This document shows positions 36,439 to 44,626 of a stretch of 51,673 nt of DNA, in pieces; within the stretch, counting starts at the first letter, position 1, and every line of letters starts with the position of its first letter. The position numbers and the translations under genes were made by a program. The notes under the pieces were generated by a model. That model was not told the DNA's origin and searched no databases. It worked only from the letters and a program-made list of their open reading frames with translations. This stretch comes from Prevotella sp. (lineage in GTDB: Bacteria > Bacteroidota > Bacteroidia > Bacteroidales > Bacteroidaceae), in contig JAFQGS010000129.1 in the NCBI GenBank assembly GCA_017415455.1, positions 1 to 51,673 on the forward strand, in the 5' to 3' direction.

Positions 36439-37941
36439 ATGAACAATGAATTATCAATGTGTCCCAACAAACTGGTTGAGGCTATAGGTAAACCGACAAA
36501 GGAATTTACCAAGAAGGATATCATAGAATACATCCAGGAGAATGGCATAAGAATGATAAACTTCATGTATCCTGCAGGCGACGGACGTCTTAAGACGCTC
36601 AATTTCGTAATAAACAACCTTGAATATCTTGAGACAATCCTGACATGCGGCGAGCGTGTGGATGGTTCGAGTCTCTTCCCTTTCATTGAGGCTGGCAGCA
36701 GCGATTTGTACGTACTCCCCCGCTTCTCAACAGCTTTCATCGACCCATTTGCAGAGATTCCTACCCTATCTATGCTTTGCTCTTACTTCAACAAAGACGG
36801 ACAGCCTCTTGAAAGCTCACCTGAAAACACACTAAAGAAGGCGGCTCAATCATTTAAGGACGTAACCGGCATGGAGTTTCAGGCGATGGGCGAGCTGGAA
36901 TATTACGTTATTGCTCCAGACACAGGTATGTTTGCGGCAACCGACCAGAAAGGATATCATGAGTCTGCGCCTTATGCCAAGTTCAATGAGTTCAGAACAC
37001 AGTGCATGGCGTATATATCGCAAGCAGGCGGACAGATTAAATATGGTCATTCTGAGGTTGGAAACTTCACTATAGACGGACTTATTTACGAGCAAAACGA
37101 GATAGAGTTCCTGCCTGTTAACGCGGCAGACGCGGCAGATCAGTTGATGATAGCCAAGTGGATTATCAGGAATCTTGCAAACAAACTGGGATATAACATA
37201 ACATTCGCCCCAAAGATAACAGCAGGTAAAGCCGGTTCGGGTCTTCATATTCACATGAGGATCATGAAAGACGGCCAAAACCAAATGCTTGACAACGGCA
37301 TTCTTTCCGAAACAGCAAGAAAGGCTATTGCGGGAATGATGGAACTGGCACCATCGATAACTGCATTCGGCAACACCAACCCTACATCATACTTCAGACT
37401 TGTGCCTCATCAGGAAGCACCTACCAATATATGCTGGGGAGACAGAAACCGCTCTGTTCTGGTCAGAGTACCATTAGGATGGGCGGCAGAGAGTGACATG
37501 TGCCAGATTGCTAATCCGCTTGAGAAAAAGAGTTATTATAACACTACACAGAAACAGACTGTTGAGATGCGCTCACCCGACGGCTCTGCCGACATATATC
37601 AACTGATTGCCGGACTTGCTGTGGCATGCAGGCATGGCTTTGAGATGGAGAATGCGCTCAGTATAGCCGAGGATACTTATGTAAATGTGAATATCCACAA
37701 GAAGGAGAACGAAGACAAACTGAGCAAACTCGCTCAGCTTCCAGACAACTGCATGGCATCTGCAGAATGCTTGCAGAAACAAAGAGAGATTTTCGAGAAG
37801 TACAATGTATTCAGCCCTGCCATGATAGACGGCATTATCAAACGCCTGAAGTCATATAACGACCAGACTCTGAGACAGGAGTTGCAGGACAATCAGGAGG
37901 AAATGCTGAAACTTGTTGACCGTTTCTTCCATTGCGGATAA
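36439..37941 (+). CDS. glnA: Glutamine synthetase (type I-like)
   Basis: The enzyme makes glutamine from glutamate, ammonia and ATP. The 500-residue protein has the N-terminal beta-Grasp domain with NFMYPAGDGRLKTLNF and GERVDGSSL. The catalytic barrel carries GELEYYVIAPD (metal Glu), GHSEVGNFTIDGLIYEQNEI in part, GSGLHIHM (catalytic loop), and NPTSYFRLVPHQEAP with CWGDRNRS. The adenylylation tyrosine loop of proteobacterial GlnA is not recognisable. Transcription ends at the hairpin 38 bases after the stop. Confidence 0.93.
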   Translation: MNNELSMCPNKLVEAIGKPTKEFTKKDIIEYIQENGIRMINFMYPAGDGRLKTLNFVINNLEYLETILTCGERVDGSSLFPFIEAGSSDLYVLPRFSTAFIDPFAEIPTLSMLCSYFNKDGQPLESSPENTLKKAAQSFKDVTGMEFQAMGELEYYVIAPDTGMFAATDQKGYHESAPYAKFNEFRTQCMAYISQAGGQIKYGHSEVGNFTIDGLIYEQNEIEFLPVNAADAADQLMIAKWIIRNLANKLGYNITFAPKITAGKAGSGLHIHMRIMKDGQNQMLDNGILSETARKAIAGMMELAPSITAFGNTNPTSYFRLVPHQEAPTNICWGDRNRSVLVRVPLGWAAESDMCQIANPLEKKSYYNTTQKQTVEMRSPDGSADIYQLIAGLAVACRHGFEMENALSIAEDTYVNVNIHKKENEDKLSKLAQLPDNCMASAECLQKQREIFEKYNVFSPAMIDGIIKRLKSYNDQTLRQELQDNQEEMLKLVDRFFHCG

Positions 37942-37978
37942 GAGATACCAACAAGTTAACAACATTGACATACGAGAT

Positions 37979-38013
37979 GGTGAGCTGGAATTTTTATTTT
38001 GGCTCACCTTTTT
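37979..38013 (+). terminator. Intrinsic terminator after glnA
   Basis: GGTGAGC (37979-37985) pairs with GCTCACC (38002-38008) around a 16-base A/T loop, followed by TTTTT. Confidence 0.82.
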
Positions 38014-38097
38014 CTTGTCTGTAAGTATTGTATTCAATACGTTTGCAAGGCATAAACGACCTGTATACACGTTGTAAACATATTGTTTGGAAGGTGC

Positions 38098-38163
38098 AAA
38101 CTATATTTTAGCAACCATTAACCATATACTTAGCAATCGTAAACCATATACTTATAAAGCACA
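38098..38163. repeat. 22-bp tandem repeat array C (3 diverged copies)
   Basis: Units start at 38098, 38120 and 38142. The last two share AACCATATACTTA; the first is more diverged (AAACTATATTTTAGCAACC). In register they fit TAA-N5-ATACTT..., the consensus of arrays A, B and D, but lose the TTGA part. The 333-base gap around it also holds the glnA terminator, a GTATTG-TATT-CAATAC dyad at 38025-38040 and the terminator of the opposite operon; no gene is seen. Confidence 0.8.
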
Positions 38164-38190
38164 TGAGTATAGGACGCCTGCAACAGAATA

Positions 38191-38232
38191 AAAAAACAAT
38201 CCGCAATATTCATATTCTGAACATTGCGGATT
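38191..38232 (-). terminator. Intrinsic terminator of the ior/paaK operon
   Basis: On the minus strand AATCCGCAAT pairs with ATTGCGGATT across a 15-base loop (38232-38198), followed by a T-run (complement of 38196-38191). It is 42 bases after the ACT-protein stop. Confidence 0.9.
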
Positions 38233-38274
38233 TGTAGAACATATACTATGCTCAAGATATTCAGCAAGATATAC

Positions 38275-38682
38275 CTATACCTTCCTGATATCACATGAGC
38301 AATCTTTCAGAACCTCAACACAGTGGTTTATATCATTTGGACGAATAACAATGTTTGCCTTGTCACCTTCAGCGAAGGCATACATATATTCAATGAATAT
38401 CTTATTCTCTGCCAAATGCTCCAGAATTACAGACAATGAGCCAGCCACATTAGGACAGCTGATACATATAACATCCGTACTTGTAACGGCAAAATTCTCA
38501 TCTCGCAACACCTCAATGGCTTTGTCCACCTCGCTGACTATCAGACGAAGAATACCAAAGTCTGTAGTCTCTGCCATACTGAAGGCATGCATATTGATAT
38601 TGTTCCTGCCCAATATTTTCGTTACCTCATTGATTCTGCCTGTCTTGTTCTCAAGAAAAACCGATAATTGCTTTATTGTCAT
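38275..38682 (-). CDS. Tandem ACT-domain protein, companion of PaaK
   Basis: A 135-residue protein made of two ACT domains, residues 1-70 and about 70-135. The first opens KQLSVFLENKTGRINEVTKI, the usual amino-acid-binding ACT start. The second contains NVAGSLSVILEHLAENKI. Such proteins commonly follow paaK-type ligases in anaerobes and probably sense an aromatic amino acid or related acid; regulation of the ligase or aminotransferase is inference. It lies 45 bases downstream of paaK and is the last gene before the terminator. Confidence 0.88.
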   Translation of the reverse strand: MTIKQLSVFLENKTGRINEVTKILGRNNINMHAFSMAETTDFGILRLIVSEVDKAIEVLRDENFAVTSTDVICISCPNVAGSLSVILEHLAENKIFIEYMYAFAEGDKANIVIRPNDINHCVEVLKDCSCDIRKV

Positions 38683-38727
38683 AATTATTAGATATTTAAG
38701 TTAAACACAACAACCTCATGGATGCCC

Positions 38728-40029
38728 CTATTTCAATATTCTCTTGTCTATAACATGCTTGCCTTTTCCCTGTGAGCGCTCAATGCTGTTAGGCTCCATA
38801 AGTCTTACATCCGCACTTATAGAAAGCACGCTCTTCAGTTTGTCTGACAGTTGTTTCTTCATCGCAAGCATGCGTCCCATGTCATCAGAGAAGAAGTCCT
38901 TGCGAACCTCCACCTGCACCTGCATGGTGTCAAGATTATTAACACGGTCCACAACAATCATATACTGCGGTTCAAACTCAGGCATCTCAAGTATAACACT
39001 CTCAACCTGCGATGGGAACACATTAATACCTCTGATAATAAGCATGTCGTCGCTTCTTCCAACGATACGTCCCATACGTACAGATGTTCGTCCGCAAGCG
39101 CATGTTCCCTCCATCAATGAGCACAAGTCTTTGGTGCGATAACGCAACACGGGCATACCTTCCTTGGTAAGAGTGGTGAACACCAGCTCTCCCTGCTGCC
39201 CTATCGGCATCTGCTCAAGTGTGTCCGGATTGATTATTTCTGGATAGAAATGGTCCTCACAGATGTGTGAGCCGTTCTGCTCCTGACATTCATACGACAC
39301 ACCTGGACCCATTATCTCACTCAGTCCATACAGGTTGTATCCCTTAAGTCCGAGACGCTCTTCTATCTCCTTACGCATATTCTCAGTCCAAGGCTCAGCA
39401 CCGAAAGCGCCAACACGCAAACCGATGTCTTCTTTTGAGAGTCCCATCTTGTCAAGTGTCTCTGCAAGATACAGCGCATACGACGGTGTGCATGCTATAC
39501 CACTTATCTTCAGGTCACGAATAAGACGCAGATGCTTCTCAGTGTTACCTGTTGACGTTGGTATCACCGTTGCACCCAAGTTCTCAACACCATAGTGAGC
39601 ACCGAGTCCTCCCGTGAAGAGACCATAACCATAGGCAACAGAGAATGTATCATCACGAGTGATACCATATGCGGTGAGGCATCTTGACATCACCTCCGAC
39701 CAAACAGCAAGGTCCTTACGTGTATATCCTACGATTGTAGGATTGCCCGTTGTGCCCGAAGAGGCATGCACACGCACAATCTCCGACGGAGGAGCTGCCT
39801 GCAAACCATAAGGATAATTGTCTCTAAGGTCCTGCTTCGTAGTAAACGGAAGCTTTACTATATCATCAATACTGCGTATATCATCTGGAGAGATGTCCAT
39901 CTCCTGCATCTTGTACCTGTAGAAAGGTACGTTATGATATACATAAGTCACTAATTTCTGAAGCCGTTTGCTCTGCAATGCGTGCATCTCATCGCGGCTC
40001 ATACATTCTTTGTTCGGATTCCAAATCAT
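38728..40029 (-). CDS. paaK: Phenylacetate-CoA ligase
   Basis: PaaK activates phenylacetate and related arylacetates to CoA thioesters with ATP. The 433-residue protein belongs to the adenylate-forming family: VHASSGTTGNPTIVGYTRKD (P-loop, about 90-109), YGYGLFTGGLGAHYG, GAFGAEPWTENMR, YGLSEIMGPGVSYEC and the hinge region RIVGRSDDMLIIRGINVFP. Position after iorA/iorB and an aminotransferase suggests use in converting arylacetates to arylpyruvates, or the reverse flow yielding ATP. I see no ring-cleavage (paaABCDE) genes, so aerobic phenylacetate degradation is unlikely. Confidence 0.94.
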   Translation of the reverse strand: MIWNPNKECMSRDEMHALQSKRLQKLVTYVYHNVPFYRYKMQEMDISPDDIRSIDDIVKLPFTTKQDLRDNYPYGLQAAPPSEIVRVHASSGTTGNPTIVGYTRKDLAVWSEVMSRCLTAYGITRDDTFSVAYGYGLFTGGLGAHYGVENLGATVIPTSTGNTEKHLRLIRDLKISGIACTPSYALYLAETLDKMGLSKEDIGLRVGAFGAEPWTENMRKEIEERLGLKGYNLYGLSEIMGPGVSYECQEQNGSHICEDHFYPEIINPDTLEQMPIGQQGELVFTTLTKEGMPVLRYRTKDLCSLMEGTCACGRTSVRMGRIVGRSDDMLIIRGINVFPSQVESVILEMPEFEPQYMIVVDRVNNLDTMQVQVEVRKDFFSDDMGRMLAMKKQLSDKLKSVLSISADVRLMEPNSIERSQGKGKHVIDKRILK

Positions 40030-40067
40030 ATTATTATAGTAGTTTGAGTTTTGATTAATATTATTAT

Positions 40068-41378
40068 TTACAATGGATGATCCTCATGAAAGGCTCTCAT
40101 TCGTTCCTCCATAATGCCGTACAAATCGTCTCTCATCCTTGATGTGCAAGCTCTTACGCCCTGCTGATCACTGCCTGTAGTAGACAATGATATGCTGCTT
40201 ACACCATAATAAAGCAGTTCCTTTAGCAGATCACCACCGCTCATATTGCCATAACCGATGGTAAAGAAGAAACCGTCACCAACCTTCTGGGTCACATCAT
40301 AGTCATATACTATATGAAAACCATTATCGGTGAATATCTTCTTCATCTTCTCTGCCCTCACTGCATACTCACGTGTATCCTCAACGAAGTTTATCTTTCC
40401 GTCGCACGACAGTCGTAACATCTCAGCATAGGCATACTGGGTTGAGGCAGTGCAACCAGACGTTATCATATATAGTATAGACGCAATGAGTGTCTGCCCG
40501 AAGACACCTGCATCCTTATACCTCTCAGCAAGGGCTGGATAATGGCGCTCAAACAGTTTATCGCTGATGCAAGTAAGCGCCATGCGTTGTCCGGCATAGC
40601 TGAATATCTTTGATGACGACAACATCAATATATAGTTGTCTGTATATCTAGCAACAGTAGGTGCGTATGGTGGCTTGAACGGATGACCCATATCTGTGCG
40701 GAAATCCATGCAGAAATAAGCGAGGTCTTCTATTACCACCACATCATACTTTGTTGAAAGCCTGCCGATTATGGCAAGTTCTTCCTCCTCAAGGCATATC
40801 CATGCCGGATTATTAGGATTGGAATAAATAATCGCCGCTATATCTCCCTTGGCAAGAATGCTCTCAAGCTTATCGCTCAAAGCGGCTCCACGGTAACTGA
40901 AAATGTCAAACTCTTCCCATTCTGCCCCTATTATTCTCAACTGTGATTTCTGTATAGGGAATCCAGGATCAATGAACAACACCTTGTTTTTGCCGGGAAT
41001 GCGCTGAGTACATGCAATGAAAGCACCAAATGAGCCGGCAACACTACCTGTTGTCGGTACACAAGAGCGCTCAGAGATGTCTATGTCAAGGAAGGCTTTT
41101 ACAAAACGTGATGCCTCATGTTTCAATTCGGGAACTCCTGCCGCTGCCGGATATTGCGAGCCTACTCCACGGTCGAGTGCGGCTTTCTCCGCCTCTACAC
41201 CAAGTTTGTTTACAGGCAAGCCAGGTGAGCCTTGGTCCATTCGGATGAAAGGGATGCCTGTTTGCTGCTCAAGATGCTGAGCAACAAGCAACACCTCACC
41301 TATTGTAGCACGCGACAAATCAGCAACATGTAATTCCTGCGCCGTTCTTGCCACCAGTTCTTCACTGAATATCTTCAT
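40068..41378 (-). CDS. PLP-dependent aminotransferase, probably aromatic
   Basis: A 436-residue fold-type I (class I/II) aminotransferase. Recognisable are GVGSQYPAAAGVPELKHEAS, the cofactor-contacting SNPNNPAWICL, VVIEDLAYFCMDFR with the Asp that contacts the pyridine nitrogen, and the PLP-binding Lys in SSSKIFSYAGQRMAL. Location between iorB and paaK suggests it interconverts aromatic amino acids and arylpyruvates. With the omega-amidase gene at the operon head, glutamine could be an amino donor, but that is inference. Confidence 0.88.
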   Translation of the reverse strand: MKIFSEELVARTAQELHVADLSRATIGEVLLVAQHLEQQTGIPFIRMDQGSPGLPVNKLGVEAEKAALDRGVGSQYPAAAGVPELKHEASRFVKAFLDIDISERSCVPTTGSVAGSFGAFIACTQRIPGKNKVLFIDPGFPIQKSQLRIIGAEWEEFDIFSYRGAALSDKLESILAKGDIAAIIYSNPNNPAWICLEEEELAIIGRLSTKYDVVVIEDLAYFCMDFRTDMGHPFKPPYAPTVARYTDNYILMLSSSKIFSYAGQRMALTCISDKLFERHYPALAERYKDAGVFGQTLIASILYMITSGCTASTQYAYAEMLRLSCDGKINFVEDTREYAVRAEKMKKIFTDNGFHIVYDYDVTQKVGDGFFFTIGYGNMSGGDLLKELLYYGVSSISLSTTGSDQQGVRACTSRMRDDLYGIMEERMRAFHEDHPL

Positions 41379-41394
41379 AATAATGCCCTGATAA

Positions 41395-41967
41395 TTATTT
41401 TACATTCAGACCTAAGTCAAAAGCTTTGAGGTTGGCTTCAACAATCTTCTCCCCTTTTGCCGCAAATATACTCTTTATGCTTTCGCGCAACTGCTCAGGG
41501 GTCAGTATCTCAATATACCTTGCCGCCATTCCAAGTAATATGACATTGGCACTCTTTGGCACTCCGTTTTCCTTTGCCATATTGTCAATGTCCTGCATGG
41601 CAAGATTGGAGAATTTTGCCAGTTCCTCTTTCAGGGCGTTCTCATCTGGATAATTTGGAATATTCTTGAATGGGGCTGCCGATGTCACTATCCATCCTTC
41701 TTTCCTAAGATAAGGTAAGTATCTCAATGCCTCCATTGGTTCCATAGAGATTATTATATCTGCTCCACCTTGTCTGATAAGGTCGGAGTGTATAGTATCT
41801 GTTGACAGACGCAGGTTAGACTGTACGTCTCCACCACGCTGACTCATTCCGTGCACCTCTGCCTGCTTAAGGTTCAGTCCGGCTTGTGTGGCAGCCTCGC
41901 CTATTATTGTAGCTATTGTGAGAATGCCCTGACCGCCGACTCCAGCCAATATTATGTCTTTTTTCAT
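41395..41967 (-). CDS. iorB: Indolepyruvate oxidoreductase, beta subunit
   Basis: IorB is the gamma-type (POR_N-related) subunit of the ferredoxin-dependent enzyme that converts arylpyruvates to arylacetyl-CoA and CO2, a reversible reaction in anaerobes. The 190-residue protein begins IILAGVGGQGILTIATIIGE, the family hallmark. It continues with VHGMSQRGGDVQSNLRL and IISMEPMEALRYLPYL. It starts 8 bases after iorA, and the aminotransferase starts 16 bases after its stop. Confidence 0.95.
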   Translation of the reverse strand: MKKDIILAGVGGQGILTIATIIGEAATQAGLNLKQAEVHGMSQRGGDVQSNLRLSTDTIHSDLIRQGGADIIISMEPMEALRYLPYLRKEGWIVTSAAPFKNIPNYPDENALKEELAKFSNLAMQDIDNMAKENGVPKSANVILLGMAARYIEILTPEQLRESIKSIFAAKGEKIVEANLKAFDLGLNVK

Positions 41968-41975
41968 TTCCGACT

Positions 41976-43565
41976 TTATTTCTTGGTTCTTAACTTACGT
42001 TGAAGTGTTTGCATACATTCACGTCGTGGAATGATGACCGAAACACCATTGTATTCTATCTCCTCGCGTATGATATTTGTAATCTCCTCCATGTTCTTCG
42101 GTAATGGTATTACCACGCGTACATGCTCTGGTGGGAGTCCGAGTCCAATACATATTGCCTCAAACTTATTTGTGCCGGCAGAGTCTTGTCCACCAGTCAT
42201 CGCCGTTGTAAGATTATCTGAGATGATTACCGTAATATTGGCATTATCATTAATGGCATCAAGCAGACCTGTCATGCCTGAATGGGTAAAGGTAGAGTCT
42301 CCTATGACTGCTATGGACGGGAACACACCGGCATCTGCCGCACCCTTGGCCATTGTGATAGACGCTCCCATGTCTACACAGCTGTCTATAGAGCGGAATG
42401 GAGGAAGCGCGCCTAATGTGTAGCAGCCGATATCTCCAAAGATACGGGCACCTGGATATTCTGCAGCTACCTTGTTAAGGGCATCATAGACATCGCGATG
42501 GCCGCATCCCTGACATAATGCCGGAGGACGTGGCATAACGTTTTGCGCAGCAGCAAACGGTTGTTCCATGTTTACACCAAGTGCGGCACCTACAGTGTCG
42601 GGAGTAAGCTCACCCATGCGTGGAAGGGTGCCGTCAAGACGTCCCTTGACTATATAGTCTGAACCGAGTAATGCCTTTACTTGCTCCTCAACAAAAGGTT
42701 GTCCGTCTTCAGCAACAAGGAGTTCGTCACAGTTAAGCGCCATTTCCTTTATCGCATTTACCGGTATTGGATATTGGGATACCTTCAGAACAGAGAAATC
42801 CGAATTGTCATTCATATTCTCCATCACGTAATTGTATGCTATTCCGCATGCTATAACACCCAGTCTCCTGCCTTTTCCCTCTATCACGTTATATGGAGAG
42901 TTTTCTGATGATGACAGAAGAACCGGCTGCTTATCCACCAGACTGGCATACTGACGGCGTGCGTTGCCTGGCAGCAATACCCAGTGAGTGCGCTCGTTGT
43001 CAGGATTCAGATCGTTCTGTTCCCTCACCATACTTGTCTCCACACCGGCACGTGAGTGTGCAAGACGTGTTACAACACGCATGAGAACGGGCAGCTTCAA
43101 TTCCTCTGACAGCTCATATGCATACATCATCATATCGTATGCCTCTTGCTGGGTTGAAGGCTCAAGAATAGGAATCATGGCAAACTTACCATAGAAACGC
43201 GAGTCTTGCTCGTTCTGTGAAGAGTGCATTGAAGGGTCATCGGCAGCCAATACGACCAGTCCGCCGTTGACACCGGTTATGGCCGAATTTACAAAAGCAT
43301 CGGCTGCAACATTCATACCGACATGTTTCATACATACCAAAGAACGCTTTCCGGCATAAGACATGCCCAGAGCCGCCTCCATGGCTGTCTTCTCATTGGT
43401 ACACCAGCGACTGCGTACGTCACTTGCATGAGTCTGTATATATTCTGTTATCTCAGTAGATGGCGTGCCTGGATAAGCATACACTCCACTTATTCCGGCG
43501 TGTACTGCTCCAAGAGCAATGGCTTCGTCACCTAACAGTAGTTTTCTATAATGTATTGACACCAT
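41976..43565 (-). CDS. iorA: Indolepyruvate oxidoreductase, alpha subunit, without ferredoxin domain
   Basis: IorA carries the thiamine-diphosphate site. In 529 residues the N-terminal pyrimidine domain (LLGDEAIALGAVHAGISGVY and YPGTPSTEI) and the C-terminal TPP domain are clear: ALCQGCGHRDVY, FGDIGCYTLGALPPF, and GDSTFTHSGMTGLLDAINDN with the metal ligands. Many IorA proteins end in two [4Fe-4S] motifs; this one stops at PRRECMQTLQRKLRTKK with no CxxCxxC cluster, so a separate ferredoxin must deliver electrons to the site, or the cluster is not needed. It is the second gene of the operon, 29 bases after the amidase. Confidence 0.93.
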   Translation of the reverse strand: MVSIHYRKLLLGDEAIALGAVHAGISGVYAYPGTPSTEITEYIQTHASDVRSRWCTNEKTAMEAALGMSYAGKRSLVCMKHVGMNVAADAFVNSAITGVNGGLVVLAADDPSMHSSQNEQDSRFYGKFAMIPILEPSTQQEAYDMMMYAYELSEELKLPVLMRVVTRLAHSRAGVETSMVREQNDLNPDNERTHWVLLPGNARRQYASLVDKQPVLLSSSENSPYNVIEGKGRRLGVIACGIAYNYVMENMNDNSDFSVLKVSQYPIPVNAIKEMALNCDELLVAEDGQPFVEEQVKALLGSDYIVKGRLDGTLPRMGELTPDTVGAALGVNMEQPFAAAQNVMPRPPALCQGCGHRDVYDALNKVAAEYPGARIFGDIGCYTLGALPPFRSIDSCVDMGASITMAKGAADAGVFPSIAVIGDSTFTHSGMTGLLDAINDNANITVIISDNLTTAMTGGQDSAGTNKFEAICIGLGLPPEHVRVVIPLPKNMEEITNIIREEIEYNGVSVIIPRRECMQTLQRKLRTKK

Positions 43566-43594
43566 TATTTTGATATTTTTATTAATAGTATGTT

Positions 43595-44344
43595 TTATCT
43601 GTCTGCGTCATTCAGTACGGGGAACTTCTTGCGGAAAGCGTCAAGCTGGCAGATGTCTATCTCTGCTGTGGCTTCATTCTCCTTATCCCACTCGCATTCT
43701 ACAATAGTCTTTCCGTATGGATCTATTACAACGCTTCCGCCACAATAGTTGCAAGAGGGGTCGGAACCAACACGGTTCACACCGGCAACATAGCACTGGT
43801 TTTCTATGGCGCGGGCTCTCAGCAACGCGCTCCATGCCTCTACGCGGGGCGTTGGCCAACTGGCAACATAAAGTATCATGTCATACTCGCCATGGTTTCG
43901 CGACCATACAGGGAAACGAAGGTCGTAACACACCTCAAGCAGAATGCGAACACCCCGATAACCAACAATTACACGTTCACTTCCGGCAGTGAAATGCAGA
44001 TGCTCACCACCATAAGTGAAAAGATGATGCTTATCGTAATACTGTACGGTTCCGTCGGGATGAACAAAATAAAAACGGTTGAAATAATTGTCTCCGTCCG
44101 TAACGGCGACACTACCTGCAATTGCGGCATCTATGGCAGAAGACTTTTGTATCATCCACTGCAATGTAGCACTGTCCAAAGGCTCTGCTATACCCTCTGG
44201 TTCGGTACAGAAACCTGTAGAGAACATCTCTGGCAAAACATATAAATCAGAACCCGGATTACTGTCAATTGCCGCGTCGGCTCTTGAGACATTAGTCTCT
44301 GGAGAGGCCCATATTATATCTCTCTGTAATATTGTTACCTTCAT
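43595..44344 (-). CDS. Omega-amidase, YafV-type nitrilase-family enzyme
   Basis: A 249-residue C-N hydrolase. The catalytic triad is visible: Glu in LPEMFSTGF, Lys in YYDKHHLFTYGGEH, and Cys in VCYDLRFPVWSRN. The whole pattern, including YVASWPTPR, LLRARAIENQCYVAGVNRVG and IDPYGK, matches YafV. YafV-type enzymes hydrolyse the omega-amide of 2-oxoglutaramate left after glutamine-dependent transamination. As first gene before iorA and an aromatic aminotransferase, that role fits well. The ATG is 20 bases after a -7 element. Confidence 0.9.
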   Translation of the reverse strand: MKVTILQRDIIWASPETNVSRADAAIDSNPGSDLYVLPEMFSTGFCTEPEGIAEPLDSATLQWMIQKSSAIDAAIAGSVAVTDGDNYFNRFYFVHPDGTVQYYDKHHLFTYGGEHLHFTAGSERVIVGYRGVRILLEVCYDLRFPVWSRNHGEYDMILYVASWPTPRVEAWSALLRARAIENQCYVAGVNRVGSDPSCNYCGGSVVIDPYGKTIVECEWDKENEATAEIDICQLDAFRKKFPVLNDADR

Positions 44345-44363
44345 ACCTTAAAAAATGATTTCG

Positions 44364-44371
44364 CAAAGATA
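44364..44371 (-). promoter_or_regulatory. -7 element of the amidase-ior-paaK operon
   Basis: TATCTTTG on the minus strand matches TAnnTTTG. The predicted start leaves a leader of only about 13 bases. The -33 match is weak. Confidence 0.55.
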
Positions 44372-44483
44372 ACAAATATATAAGAGAAAATAGTCTTATA
44401 TGCCCGAAATTATTCAAAATATAACAATGATATGCGTTTTATTTATATTTTAATCAAATTACATGTAAAAAACTATCAGCAAA

Positions 44484-44571
44484 TAACCATATGACTTTTG
44501 ATACCTAAGTGCCATACTTTTGATGGCTAAATGGCATACTTTTGATGGCTAAATGGCATGCTTTTGATTAC
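44484..44571. repeat. 22-bp tandem repeat array D (4 copies)
   Basis: Units start at 44484, 44506, 44528 and 44550. All fit TAA-N5-ATACTTTTGA-N4 with small changes (ATGACTTTTGA in the first, ATGCTTTTGA in the last). The middle copies are nearly identical to the array B unit 33 kb away. It lies downstream of the pectate-lyase gene and upstream of the amidase promoter. Confidence 0.94.
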
Positions 44572-44626
44572 CTTTTGTATTCGCAACAAGAAACAGTCTT
44601 TAAGATAAGGCACAAAAGACATGGAA

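Noticed and set aside
38728..44344. Aerobic phenylacetate degradation (paa) cluster
   Set aside because: Only the CoA ligase is present; there are no epoxidase or ring-opening genes, and ior genes point to anaerobic aryl-acid chemistry.
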